Shown: piece after piece, positions 19,663-30,574 of the stretch
How positions within the stretch are numbered: position 1 is the first letter of the stretch
Layout of the letters: each line of letters starts with the position of its first letter
From: Cladorhizidae sp. MBARI D1340-BT2
Taxonomy: Eukaryota > Porifera > Demospongiae > Poecilosclerida > Cladorhizidae
Length of the DNA: 64,000 nt
Assembly: GCA_028752905.1 (NCBI GenBank)
Contig: JAQNBH010000012.1
Coordinates: 23,452,816 to 23,516,815 of the forward strand
Direction of reading: 5' to 3'
Translations under genes and position numbers: made by a program
The notes under the pieces: model-generated
What the model saw: only the letters and a program-made list of their open reading frames with translations
What the model was told of the DNA's origin: nothing
Database searches by the model: none

Positions 19663-19844
19663 TGTAAGATATCACAATCTGTCCCAATTGTCCAGCGCTA
19701 ACTTCTCACACTCACACGATGCCATAAGTTCATTTTCGAGACACGGAATTCCTTTTATGCAAGATTGACTAAACCAATAGAGAACATTCGTGAGGTTACA
19801 TGACCATTACTAAATACGCAATAAATCAGTTCAGTTTCCCGACA
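19663..19844 (-). mobile_element. BEL/Pao 5' LTR with adjoining primer-binding site
   Basis: Minus strand TGTCGGGAAAC... to ...TCTTACA, 182 bp, similar to the two solo LTRs. Directly downstream on the minus strand is TGGTCCTTCATC and, after a 20-odd-bp partial duplication, TGGTCCTTCGAGCCGG, a plausible tRNA-complementary primer-binding site. The duplication repeats GAAGGACCATGTAAGAT. Confidence 0.85.
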
Positions 19845-19849
19845 TAACC

Positions 19850-20340
19850 ATCCTAAACCAGCAACTCATATACGCACACCCCACTATACCAATCATACCC
19901 ACACCACTCCACTCCCACCACAACTCAAACATACATCACTTCACCACCCTATCCCATAAACACACCACACACACCATCCAGGCCAAATGACACACACACC
20001 ACCCCAACCCACACAAACACACCACTACCCCACTTCACTTATCCCACAATCCCAACCCATACACACCAAGCCCACAAACACCACGTCATACACACACACC
20101 ATGCCCACAATACCACCTCTTGCACGCACCTCTCCCACTACCAAACTCATACACACACCACACAACTCATACCCCCTCTACCCACCAACTAAATCATGCA
20201 CACACTAACCCCCTCCACCATAACTCACATACACATTACTCCCATTAGTTCCAACACAAAAACATTCTTTATTTAGCTCCCTCCCTCACACGTTCTCCTG
20301 CACTTAGAGCCCAATCCTCCCTCCCTTCCCTCCTCTCCCA
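19850..20340 (+). repeat. C/A-rich block 3
   Basis: Same ordered C/A-rich sequence as at 2541 and 44976, followed by the conserved spacer (20340-20577). No gene. Confidence 0.85.
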
Positions 20341-20577
20341 AAACACATCTAGACCACACAAAAAAACAATCCTGTACGCTCAATTTCTTCTGACGCATCA
20401 TTTGTATGCTCTGTATTTTCTATTTCTGCATCAGCGAGTAACTAGCAACCTTTCCATTCTGGCAGCTGCAATATGAAAGTTGACTCGTTACGATGACTTA
20501 TCTTTCTTAAATTTTATTGCTAATGATTTAACTGAATGCTTTAGCCTTCAGGGGCATATGAAGACACGGAGACAATG

Positions 20578-20905
20578 CAACACATTTATACTCACTGGCA
20601 ACACATTTATACTCACTGGCAACACATTTATACTCACTGGCAACACATTTATACTCACTGGCAACACATTTATACTCACTGGCAACACATTTATTCTCAC
20701 CGGCAACACATTTATACTCACTGGCAACACATTTATACTCACTGGCAACACATTTATACTCACTGGAAACACATTTATACTCACCGGCAATACATTTATG
20801 CTCACTGGCAACACATGTACACTCACTGGCAACACATTTATACTCACTGGCAACACATTTATACTCACTGGCAACACATTTATTCTCACCGGCAACACAT
20901 TTATA
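20578..20905 (+). repeat. 21-bp minisatellite array 3
   Basis: About 15-16 copies of the 21-bp unit. Variants with TTCTCACCGGC occur at about 20693 and 20881. Conserved flanks on both sides. Confidence 0.94.
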
Positions 20906-21237
20906 AGCACAGTCTCAACATGTGTCACTTGAAATGCACGTGATTCACGATCTATCTGTCAGCCAGTGATTGGTCTAGTTTAACACCATGCTGTTGAGAA
21001 TTAAGATTCAGCAGTTGGGCAGCTCCAGGCCTGCATCAGTCTGATGCATGACTGTGCTTATACACTCTAGCATTCAATCAAGTCAGGAATCACATGCATT
21101 TACCCAAGCCTTAACAGACAACACTTAGCCTGTACAGCCATTAATTAACACTCACCCTAATGTTAATGTATGAGACCTCTCACCTCACCCTTATATTGGT
21201 ATTAACATGATTGCATAGTACACACTCATTGCTTATT
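20906..21237. other. Conserved flank after array 3
   Basis: Same as 4528-4838: the post-array segment followed by the LTR-like ACAACACTTAGCCTG part. The site AGCCTTAACAG near 21113 is an empty site for the PIF/Harbinger MITE of the sister modules. Confidence 0.6.
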
Positions 21238-21524
21238 TGTGGTGGAAGCATCCTCAAAACATGCTCCACAGCAAATCGTTTACCAGCTTCTTCAACCAGC
21301 TACACAATAGTTACTTAAATCTTTGTCCCTATATAGCAGTACACAATGTCGCACTTTTGTTTGGCTTGATAGTTGATGGTGGGAGGCTACTATCACGCCA
21401 AACAAAAGTGCCACACAGTGTACTGCTAGGGACAATTAAACAACAATTGTGTAGCTGGTTGAAACAGTCCAGAAGAAGCTGGTAAAAGATTTGCTGTGCA
21501 TGTTTAGAGGATGCTTCCACCACA
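21238..21524. mobile_element. Long palindromic MITE, copy 2
   Basis: Reverse-complementary ends TGTGGTGGAAGC and GCTTCCACCACA with arms running to a centre near 21380. This copy keeps more of the right arm than copy 1 (the ACAATTGTGTAGCTGGTTGA part). CATTGCTT occurs just outside both ends (21228 and 21525). Confidence 0.78.
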
Positions 21525-21739
21525 CATTGCTTTGGCAGTGAGGAACAAAGACCAAGCCACACTCAAAAAAAGTTGGCACTATGGTTGACAAATACCGACA
21601 CTTGGTCCATCTAGTACTAAGAAAATATAAGAAAAGGACCCCTTACCAACAGACAATAACCATGATGTCAAGAAGCCGGGACCAGCCAAGTGTCCTAAAG
21701 AGAAATTATTCCTTTGCTGTCACACCTGCCATCACTCAC

Positions 21740-22060
21740 ATGACTACCTGGTACAGGGCTTACTGAATGGCAAGGATGCAACCATCAAGTTAGACACAGC
21801 AGCTTCACACTCTGTGGTTTCCAAGACTCCACTTCTGGAAGGCTCTTTCGAGGGAGAGAAGCTTCCCTTAGTAAGGGTGACTGGTCCACTCAAGGAATTT
21901 GACTTAGCAAACATAAACATTGACATAGGTGGGAGACTGCAAAACTTCAAGGAGCTGTGGCTGATGGCACCACTGCTGATATTCTACTGGGTCAAGATGC
22001 TCCCTTCCTAAACCACTTACATGAGCCATTAGTGAAAGAGAGACTGATGATTTAAACACA
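21740..22060 (+). pseudogene. Aspartic protease fragment of P3
   Basis: KLDTAASHSVVSKTP carries D-T-A where a retropepsin active site is expected. The following open frame 21814-22011 has VRVTGPLKEFDLANINIDIG. A frameshift follows before the ILLGQDAP end seen in P4. Confidence 0.65.
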
Positions 22061-22579
22061 AGCTATGTTGGTAGAGACAAGACAAGCTGCAGAGCAAGAG
22101 CAACAACACTTGCAGGCTGATGAGGTAGCTACAGTGAACTCAGGAGAAATACTCACACCATGGGAGGAGTTAGTTGGAAATGACAGCGATATTTTGGTTG
22201 ACCTGATCAGAAACCCAGATAAAGCAAATGATAAAAATGAAAAGATGCTTAAGGCTTTGTCACTATCCCATCAGTCATTCCTGAGATGAACACATCCTCT
22301 AAATTAGATGAGAACACAACCTCTCAGACAGATAAAACTGCACCCACTCGACCAGATGAGAATACACCTCTCAACCAGAGGATAGCGCACACTCTCAAAT
22401 ATATGAGAAAAGACCCTGACAACCAGATGAGAACACAACCTCTAAAATAGTTGATAAACAAGTCTGTGTTGATGAACAGGTTGCCCAGACTTTAGTGCTG
22501 GGCTACAGAACAACTCATACTTGCACAAAGAGTGAGAATCGCTGAACCAGGGGAACTTGATTAGTTTTGTGAGGTTGGA

Positions 22580-23200
22580 TTGTTGTTTAGATGTCGACAC
22601 TACAAGTTAGACAATGAAATGCACCAACCAGTGTTGCCAGGCAACAGACAACAGCAAGCCATAGCTCACATACTCCACATGACCGGTCACCTCGGGTACA
22701 ACAAAGCCAGACACAGACTGTTGGCCCACTTTTACTGGCCAGGCCTCAGCCGGGATGTGAATCAAGCCTGTGAATCCTGCGCTAAATGCTAGAAGGGAAG
22801 TCGACGTCCACAGTCCATGTCTCCACTAATCTCTATGCCAATTATCACAGAATTAATGACAAGGATACCTTTCGATATAGTTGACCCTTTACCTCACACT
22901 AGAGCCGGCAATAAGATATGTTAACAACCATGGATTTTGCCAGATGGTGATGCCACACTACTCAGGTAAGCTGTTGCTGAAACTCTTTCTTCTGCTTTGA
23001 TGGACATATTCTCTCCCCCAGGAATACCAGCTAAACTACTGACAGATCAGGGCATTAATTTTGTGTCATTCTTGTGACAACCTTATATCAGAAACAAGGC
23101 ATTCACCACATCAAAGCAAGTCCATAACACCCTCAGACGAACAGTACGTTAAAACGGTTTCATACCACATTGAAACAAATTATTAAGAAGGTCAGTCAAC
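22580..23200 (+). pseudogene. Integrase of P3
   Basis: The frame 22580-22792 gives an intact H2C2 zinc-binding motif: HILHMTGHLGYNKARHRLL with FYWPGLSRDV and ACESCAKC. Core pieces follow in shifted frames, with PLPHTRAG near 22890 and LTDQG near 23040. In the PQTNS...LKRFHTTLK segment Lys stands at the position of the catalytic Glu. Inactive. Confidence 0.8.
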
Positions 23201-23709
23201 ACAGCACTGCTGTTCAATGTCTAACAACCATGAGGGAGAACCTGGAACAGATGCAGCACATAGCACCAGTTACATACAGAGTGCACATGCATGACAGAAA
23301 GAAAAGGCATAGAGCTATTCATGTCAACATGATGAAGTCCTGGCACAGTCCAGTGGCATATGTATTTTCTATCACCTTAACAGATGAAGAAACTCTGCAG
23401 GGACTTCTCTTACCAACCCTATGGAAATCAGATTCAAAAGCTCTCATGGGACCAAACTTAAATGATGGACAGGCTTCACAACTCCAATGCTTGATGGATA
23501 CTTCCCCAACAGTCTTCACAAACATCTCTGGGGAAACAACGGCAGTGGAACATGCCATTGAGACCAAGCAAGCCCAGCCCAACAGGATTCCGACAAGGCA
23601 AGACCCAAGACTTGTGAAGATGGCATTCACAAGGAAATCCAGACATTGTTGGAACATAATATTATGGAACCATCTAAGAACTCCTGGTCATTTCCAATCC
23701 CAAGGATGA
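23170..23709 (+). pseudogene. Single ORF joining integrase tail and RT N-terminus (P3)
   Basis: A 179-codon open frame begins in the integrase core C-terminal helix (KQIIKKVSQHSTAVQCL), passes the IHVNMMKSW tail, and continues into LNDGQASQLQCLMDTSPTVF and HAIETKQAQPNRIPTRQ of reverse transcriptase. This is the clearest evidence that integrase precedes RT in one polyprotein. The last 40 codons are out of frame relative to RT, and the element ends there. Confidence 0.85.
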
Positions 23710-24785
23710 GGAAGGACTAAATGGTAAGGAGGTGTATTGATTAGAGCCAATTGAATGCACTGACACAGCCGACCAACGGCCAGACAAGACAAGTATTGTT
23801 TACAGATCATAAGTGACAATTTCCACACACTCTCCTTCTATACTCCTTAAGGAAGGGGTGTGGTCAGAGGCCAAGGCCTAACTGGCAACACTTAGCCTAC
23901 ACAATCAACAATTTACACTCACCCACATGTTAATGTGTGGGACCTCTTACCTCACACACTAACGACTTGTATTTAAATGTAAATGAAATGTGTTGCCTTG
24001 TTTCTCACCCTGATGAAGACGGAGCATTGAGGTAGAAACAGGCAAACATAACAAAATACTCATTAAAATATATATCTAATGATGAAAGTTAACACTCAAG
24101 AAAAATGGATGTTGCCACTTCTCCTTCCATTGATTGCTGGAAGCTACTCCCATTGTAAAATCTCCACGAAGACGTCAGGAAGCCACAAAGTTCATAACAT
24201 AGCAATCCCAATGATAAGTTAGCTTATTCTAGTTAGCTAAATTTGGTGAGCACAGTGAAGTTGTTCTTCAGATGCCTCTAGATTTGCTAGTCTGCACATG
24301 CGTCCACTTAATCGCATCTTTCTTACTGTTGTAAGTAAAGCAGAAGAGGCCATGACTCAATTTCTGTACTCCATTGTTAACTTTACAGAGCAATGTGGAT
24401 GGGGATGGACAAGTGAAGAGCAAGCACGAGGAAAAGGGATTGAAAAGTTATGGGCCAGAACATTTCACATGTGCCAGGAGAAATGGAGCTGGTCTGAAGA
24501 CTTTGGAGGACTTTTCATGAATACCTAACATAACCACACTAGCTTTGAAGTCACATGTTCTAGCCTATATGGATCTGTCCTGATGGGTTTATGCCAAGTA
24601 TTGGACCTGTGAATACACATATTTTAAGAGTCTGTATCTATAATTACAAATTATGCACTTGCAAAGAAGCATTTACGCATTCCAATCGTGGGAATATGGT
24701 TGACCAGTTCCAAAAGTGTTCAAGATTGTTCTACCTTATGTAATATCTAGATATACAAGAACTATGTTTATACAGCATATATATA

Positions 24786-25690
24786 TGTTATGTGCTATCC
24801 ACCGACTTGCGCCATCGATAGTAATCGGTAGATCGTGCAAGGTCACGCATGGTCATACACCATAATCATTGAATGCTAACTCCAGACTCCAGACAACGTA
24901 TGCAGAAAATTGCTGACGACAAGCAGCTTCGCCAAAAAGTCCAGTCCTCAGCCAAGAAAAGTACCCTTCTATTTGAAGCCATCTCCTTGGCCAAAGCCAA
25001 AAGGTTGAGATGCACTGAAATTAATTTGTATATATATCTTACATGTAACTCGTAGTACTCTTATAGTGTCTGATTAAATAACTTGTAATTGTATTGTTAC
25101 ATTTTTGTACTGGCATGTAATTTATTATGATGTGAAAATAAAGAATAACCTTAATTTAATGAAAAATGAAAATTGACTCCTTTGCCCCCTCCCCCCCCCC
25201 CCGCCGATTCTGATTTACATTTAACTGGCTTTCTGGCCAACCTTGACCATTTATATGAAGGGTAGGAAAAACCCATTAAAATGTCACAGTAGGGCTTGCA
25301 CATCAATCAATTTAGAGATGTCCCTAACTCATGCCTCCTAAAACATCAAGTACAAAATATTGTCAGAAATATGAGTATACTGACCCAACTCGATGTTTAT
25401 CAGACTGCAGAAGCCCTTCTCAAAAAAAATTCAACCACCCTTGAAACCTCTCTCTGTTGCTCTCCGATTACCCCACAACGAAATATTTAAAAATAACTGC
25501 CAATTGGTAATTTAATTTAAAATTGGAATTTTATAATAAAAAAATCATATACCCAAATTTCTCCATAGATAGCGTAGCATTGGTCGATGACGAGACCTTG
25601 CGCGATCTACCAATTACTGGGCTAACAAAGGATCCATAGATAGCGCAGCGTGATCTATCGATGGCGCAGGTCAGTCGATTGCGCATAACA
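24786..25690. mobile_element. DNA transposon of unassigned superfamily, TA-flanked
   Basis: Ends TGTTATGTGCTATC and, inverted, TGTTATGCGCAATC, with inverted-repeat homology extending about 60-100 bp inward (TTGCGCCATCGATAG, then GGTAGATCGTGCAAGGTC). TA lies on both sides. The right arm contains about 40 bp more than the left. It is absent from the paralogous site near 8178. The interior (24873-25055) holds a 60-codon basic frame and an AATAAA at about 25139, possibly the last exon of a captured or decayed gene; I do not recognise the protein. Confidence 0.65.
24873..25055 (+). CDS. Short basic ORF inside the 24786 transposon
   Basis: Begins MLTPDSRQRMQKIADDKQL and is rich in Lys, Arg, Gln and Ala, predicted helical, with AKAKRL near the end. 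Downstream are AATAAA and an A-rich stretch, as expected for a 3' end. There is no recognisable domain. It could be the C-terminus of a transposase or chance. Confidence 0.25.
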   Translation: MLTPDSRQRMQKIADDKQLRQKVQSSAKKSTLLFEAISLAKAKRLRCTEINLYIYLTCNS

Positions 25691-25693
25691 TAA

Positions 25694-26298
25694 TAGTAGA
25701 CCCTCACTAATCCGAATAGCCTGGGGATCTGAGTAGTTCGGATTAGTGAAATTTTTGGATTAGTGAAATGTATGAATATCATTATATTGAACTCTGAATT
25801 TGTTAATTTTTTGCAGGTGTGGGTTGATACTGGGAGTACAAGTAATTTTTAATCATTATGTTCCCTTCCCATCCTCATTCTTTTAGCAGATCTCCAGAAT
25901 CCATCATCCTCGCAACTCGCTGCCCTTCTTCTTTATGTCTGACATAGTGGAGACACCTACTCCATATTGTTCAGATAGTAAACTTGTAGCTTTTCTTCCC
26001 GAGCTGGGCCAGGATCTCGACCTTCTCCTCAATGGTGGTAAGGCTCTTGTGTGCTCTTTTCTTCTCCATATCACTGCAGCTGCATCGTATGACAGGCTCG
26101 TGGTAGTTTCAAAGTAGTTTCAAAGTTCAATAATGGCACGACTTTTTTCTTTTATTTAATTGTTTTTTTTTGTTGTTGTTTTTTGTTTTTTGTTTCTTCA
26201 AAAAAAATTTATATTTTTTTATTATTTTTTGCTACCTAATGTCGTTCGGATTAGCGAGGTTTCGGATTAACGAGGTCCGGATTAGCGAGGGTCTACTG
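25694..26298. mobile_element. Non-autonomous Tigger/pogo-type element
   Basis: Left end AGTAGACCCTCACTAATCCG and right end GCGAGGGTCTACTG are inverted repeats of the pogo/Tigger type. Further inverted GGATTAG words lie inside each end. The right side abuts TA. The element is absent from the paralogous site near 8178. Its interior keeps a remnant of the transposase N-terminus on the minus strand. Confidence 0.8.
25870..26075 (-). pseudogene. CENP-B-like HTH remnant of Tigger transposase
   Basis: The minus strand from about 26072 reads MEKKRAHKSLTTIEEKVEIL then AQLGKKSYKF, and in a shifted frame GQRVARMMDSGDLLKE. This corresponds to the CENP-B N-terminal DNA-binding domain, which has a LT..EK..ILK.LE pattern and a recognition-helix segment. 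Frameshifted and truncated. Confidence 0.7.
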
Positions 26299-26357
26299 TA
26301 CTTGTAAAAAATAAGATAAACAAGACTGTCCCCATGTAGACTAGGGGTGACCACCCT

Positions 26358-27361
26358 TTACCACTTAAAATATACACACCAACACAACCAGCTAGACCAA
26401 CCTTTGCTGCTTAAGATAGAAATAATCTCTTCAGCACATTCCTCAAAATCTCCCTCCACACATACTCGAAGAAGATTCCTGTAAGTCTTTGGATAACCAG
26501 CTTTAGATCTCCAATGCTCCAGAAGAGCCCACCTGTAAATAGTGTGCATCTATAAAACCACATCCACAATTCACACATTTAGCATTGTACCTTTGTAGAT
26601 CAAAACTTCCACTGTATGTGGTCCTAATTCGCACCACCTCTGACAAGCTCAGTCCTAGCAGATATGCCTTATCTTCCAAATGATACTGTCTTGCAGAAAT
26701 TCGACCTAGTTCCACACCAGACATTATCACATCATCCAGGTAACCACGGTTGCACTCTGGAACTTTGGCCAGCAGTTCGTCGTATTTCTACAATAATAAC
26801 TATAATAACAACAGAAACAACTAATATAGCATGAAGATCATGGCTTCATAGAGACATTTTAGTTGCTGGGAAGAGTGGGGATGAGTGTCGAGCCTGGAAT
26901 TTTTCATAGCTATCCTTACTACTTGGACCCATTAGCCTGATTTTTGGTTAGACGAAGTTTATTAAGTTAAGTTTTCGAAATAGACTAACTTGGCTAGGCT
27001 AAGGTGAATCACAGTTGAAGGACTTGAACTGACTTCAGCAGGTTTTAGTGCAATTTTGACATATTCAAAGTAAAATCTTGGGAATGTATTATGCATGTTG
27101 TCTACTTAATTGCTAAGTTCATTAACTGCAATTATCAATTAACTAACATTAGCTGCAAAAACAAATAGTGAATGCATACAATATACCTATTATGACACAA
27201 CAATTTTTTTAAATCCTTGTGGTGTAGGTGGGAGGTGGGGTAATCCCTGATCCCCCGACTCCCTGAGAATCCCTAATAGATGGTTTTGCTAACCTTTGCC
27301 TTGATGCTGCTTGAGAATGCAGTGATAGCAGCTGCTTCTTCATCAGTTCTTCCAGTAACAT
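26358..27361 (-). CDS. Death-domain gene, three exons (copy 2)
   Basis: Minus-strand exons: 27361-27294 (68 nt, VTGRTDEEAAAITAFSSSIK), 26787-26591 (197 nt) and 26532 to 26358, the last ending at a stop or at a possible donor AAAG/GTTGG near 26401. The intron between the last two is only 58 bp (GTACAATG...TTTACAG). The joined frame is open and forms a death fold: LGRISARQYHLEDKAYLLGL, then SLSEVVRIRTTY, ALLEHWRSKAGYPKTYRNLL and EECAEEIISIL. Phases match (0 and 2) across both junctions. The role is inferred as signalling by death-domain interaction. The upstream exons are not in view, so the full protein is unknown. Confidence 0.72.
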
Positions 27362-28994
27362 CTGCAGCAACAACAGCTAGTCAATGAGTGGATTATTAGT
27401 GTGAGTGCATCAATGGAAGGTTTTATTACACTACATGTACTACTAAACATAGCAAGCATGTGTATATTCACAAGTGAACCATAAACTCTGGTTGTCTATC
27501 ACCACTTCTAACCAAACCAGCAAGAAAATCAGAGCTTAGAAACAACTAAGCTATTACTTAACAAATAATGCACACACATTGAATCTTCTACCATGTAAAT
27601 GAATGCTTTGCATTATTTATTAGACAGGAGCAGAAAGCTATACTTCTGTTACATGAGCCACATGAAGATGCAGTAACTCTCACAAGCCAGACAAAGAAGG
27701 AGCTGCTCTCATGAGTCACACTAAGAATTGCTGAGCCACACCAAGAAAGAAGAGCAGGTAGTGTTTGCAGGAAGGCATAGGTGCCTATGCAGCTTTCCTC
27801 AAAATAAGAACTTTAATAAACAGTACTAAGCAAGAAAGAGAACCTTCAAGAATGCAGTTGCGATTTTCAGCAATTTTTTGAGGTTGAAGACCTCTGCAAA
27901 CAACACTTATGTAATGGTAAATATACCCGTAAGCCCTAGTCCTTGTGGTAGACTACCCCAGCATCATCTCCAACATTAGACCCGCCATACCTCTAGTCAT
28001 AGCCCTAGCCTTAGACTGTAGTTCTATACCAGTCCCGTCAGACATTCCATATCCATAACTCAAATACCAAACAACTCACACTCAGCTAGCCCAACCCCCA
28101 GACCCAGCCCTAGATAACTAGACACACAAACATGCCTACACTGGACATCCCCATACTCCTAGGCTGACACTATAAGGCCACACATGTCCTTCACTCTCCG
28201 CAATAGACAGACCCAAACAAGAACAGCAGCACAGAAAACAAGAACAAAATGGGTGAGCAGAACAGAGCACAGGACATTGCACACACCATATATAGCAATA
28301 CAACATTCAAAATTAAGTGTCAGGACCGCTTTTATCCAGTTTTACACAAAAAGTCGATTTTTCACTAGGCTAACCTCAGTTTTTGTTGTCTCTGCTAGTC
28401 TAATCACACCCCCGGTCATCCACATCACCACATTATATCTCTGTCAATCACACCATTCACCATTACACATGGACCAATCGCAGAAGTGCATGACATGCTT
28501 AACCTTATATATATATATATATATATACATGTATATACACCATCAGGCAAGCAGCACCTCATTCTTACTGATGAAGATACCTATGTGTCAAAGGCTTTGT
28601 AATGAGAATTTATTCATCTTTGTATCAAGTTAATGCCTGCTATTATTACAGGAAGAAAGAAATCCAATTAAACTGTCTTTTATGGCCAAGAGCCACACTT
28701 CAGCTAGAAGCCGGCTGCTAGAAGCAATCTATTCCTGAGGAACTGATGGGTCCTCAGAGAGTGGGTGGTCCATACGGTGAGTCAGAAAGAGAGGAAGAGG
28801 TTGGTATCATAAATTAGAGGATTCACTCCACCCATCTCTTAACATCTCATACTTCATCCCTGACATGGAGGGAAGAAGAATACCGACAACAATGACTTAC
28901 CACATGCACACACTATACTAGTACACCACCAAGTACAACTACACATTAGATAGCTTCATACTCCCACAGGAAGGATACTTCACCCCAACTGGCC
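27362..28994. other. Non-coding part of duplicated block 2
   Basis: Intron or intergenic sequence matching 9250-11000. The open frame at 28184-28633 crosses a TA microsatellite and lacks a recognisable domain, so I do not call it a gene. Confidence 0.5.
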
Positions 28995-29235
28995 TCCACC
29001 ACCCAAACTAATGTGAAGGCCTGCTGTTGAGCATATCCACCCGTCCAAGTTGTTTTATTGCTAAGTAGCAATGGAAGAGTTTGAGTGATCTCTGTTTCAA
29101 AGTTAAAAGGCTCTGGAGTTGGAGACGTATTTGTGCCATAGTTCACCACTGCCACCATGTGGTATAACTATTTCAAGAATAATCCCAGAACTAGACAGGC
29201 ATATGCTTTATATAGAAAACCAACCATTCTATTAA
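28995..29235 (-). mobile_element. Ty3/gypsy copy D, internally deleted
   Basis: On the minus strand the gag start (MVAVVNYGTNTSPTPEPFNF) is followed directly by the RT thumb end (EITQTLPLLLSNKTTW), so the region from gag to the RT palm has been deleted. Upstream is the same LTR-like sequence as in copy A, split by the piggyBac insertion and resuming at 30575. Confidence 0.8.
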
Positions 29236-29389
29236 TCCTTTCACTGGCAGATTTACGGAGGACTTTTTACAAAAATGGACACAATTTCACATTTTTTTTT
29301 TATAGAGGACCACATGAAGACAAGTACCCAACAACTATATATCGGGTGATAGCTGATGCACGAAGGGACGTTATGGTAAATTTTAGTTT

Positions 29390-29745
29390 CTTAGCAACAA
29401 ACCACAGAAATGTGAATATTGTTATAAGAGACAGGAAGTAAAATAAAAGGGTTTATATCGGGTTTATATCATCTCAATTTCATATTACACATGAAACCAG
29501 CAATGTTAGCCGGTCAACTTTTGGTCAACAACAACTACTGTTTGTCAACAACAATTATTTGGTTGATTATTACAAACCACAAAGATATGAATATCATTAT
29601 AAGTTGAAAAAGGCTATTTCAGCTCGGTTTCATACACATGAAATCAGCAATGTTAGCTAGTCAACGTTTGGTCAACAACAACTATTTGTCAACAACATTT
29701 TTATATCAAACCACAAAGATGTGAATAGCATAACAAAGAGGAAGT
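29390..29745. repeat. Tandem repeats inside the piggyBac-like element
   Basis: About three imperfect copies, 130-170 bp each, containing AACCACAAAGATGTGAATA and CAACTTTTGGTCAACAACAA. Non-coding. Confidence 0.75.
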
Positions 29746-30082
29746 AAGGGCTAGGGTCCATAGTACTGAAAAATAAATAAAAGTATGTGCAAAGTGTGCA
29801 TAACATAATTATAAATAAATATAGATAAAAAATAAAAGGGCAATGCTTGGCACTGTGAAGGTCTGCATGTTCAGTATAACTCAGACAAACACATAATTCT
29901 ACATTATAATATATATATATATATATATAAATAATAGCCTCTCCTCCAACCCTGTCTTCTCCTCTGCTGCTTCCTCCTCCTCCTCCTCCAGGTCCATGAG
30001 TGAAACTACCTTCCAAGGAGAAATAGTTCTTATTATTATGCTAGTTACTAGGCTTTACTATACAACTCTTATCTATTCTTAC

Positions 30083-30345
30083 CTTGGGGGAAGTCTTCAT
30101 GATCATCACTATCGTCTGAAGCTTCGCTTGGCAGAGTAGGGCGACCTATACTTTGAAAACTTGCTTCGTGGTCGGTGCCAACAGCTTCTGTTATAGCTGC
30201 CATAGCATCACCGTCAACTACGCCACTTCCCAGGTAAGCACAGGCACCTTCTTCCTCTTCTTCACTAACGTCAATCTCGAACAGGCCGAAGTCATCCTCA
30301 AATAGGAAGTCTTAACGCTTCGTCTCTACTAAAGCGGGTCGCCAT
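30083..30345 (-). pseudogene. First exon of piggyBac-type transposase
   Basis: The minus-strand ATG at 30345 starts MATRFSRDEALR. After a one-base frameshift the frame continues FEDDFGLFEIDVSEEEEEGA to SEASDDSDDHEDFPK and a good donor (AAG/GTAAGA). An acidic N-terminus of this kind precedes the DDD catalytic domain in piggyBac transposases. The catalytic part is absent from the element. Confidence 0.65.
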
Positions 30346-30574
30346 TTCTTCTTCGAGACGGGGAATGAACCGGAAGTGATGTATGCTGGCACGTTTACTT
30401 CCCTTTCCTCATTCCGTATTTTCCTGATATTCAGGGGTATATTAGAGGCATGCTTTAGGCATATTCGTGCAATTTTTGAAGTTAATACAGCAAACAGTTA
30501 ATTTTTTACGAATTTTTTCGTCGCGACTAATCAGTTTTCGCGACTTAAGTCGCTTATGCCAGTGAAAGGGTTAA

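Larger units (their letters stand above)
16556..19844 (-). mobile_element. BEL/Pao retrotransposon remnant
   Basis: Minus-strand order: 5' LTR (19844-19663), primer-binding site, gag, CCHC zinc knuckles, aspartic protease and partial RT, truncated at 16556. RNase H, integrase and the 3' LTR are absent. It was inserted at the same target as the solo LTRs at 2343 and 44778, which implies that the insertion predates the duplication of the module. Confidence 0.92.
21580..23880 (+). mobile_element. Plus-strand PR-IN-RT element, copy P3
   Basis: Closest to P1. Contains a protease region with KLDTAASHSVVSKTPLLEGS near 21790-21840 and FDLANINIDIGGR, a glutamine-rich linker frame (22065-22289), integrase and RT N-terminus. 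It is followed at about 23880 by the LTR-like ACACTTAGCCT segment. Individual domains are broken as in P1. Confidence 0.8.
23990..29000. other. Duplicated block 2 carrying the death-fold gene
   Basis: Matches 7500-11150 except for two transposons inserted at 24786-26298 between AATATCTAG and TTGTAAAAAA. The TA microsatellite and the hammerhead-like fold are also present (28507, 28560). Outside the listed exons and elements I see no gene. Confidence 0.78.
29236..30570 (-). mobile_element. piggyBac-like element, non-autonomous
   Basis: Bounded by TTAA at 29232-29235 and 30571-30574. Termini TCCTTTCACTGGCA and, inverted, CCCTTTCACTGGCA. Copy A at about 2126-2135 gives the empty site, reading ATTCTATTAATAGC with a single TTAA. 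TTAA targeting and CCCTTT-type ends are hallmarks of piggyBac. Only the first exon of a transposase remains. Confidence 0.9.

Noticed and set aside
28184..28633. 149-codon plus-strand ORF
   Set aside because: Crosses a TA microsatellite, lacks domains, and its counterpart near 10000-10440 is not open.
29672..30016. Minus-strand glycine-rich ORF
   Set aside because: Composed of a CCT-repeat and a TA microsatellite inside the piggyBac-like element; no domain.
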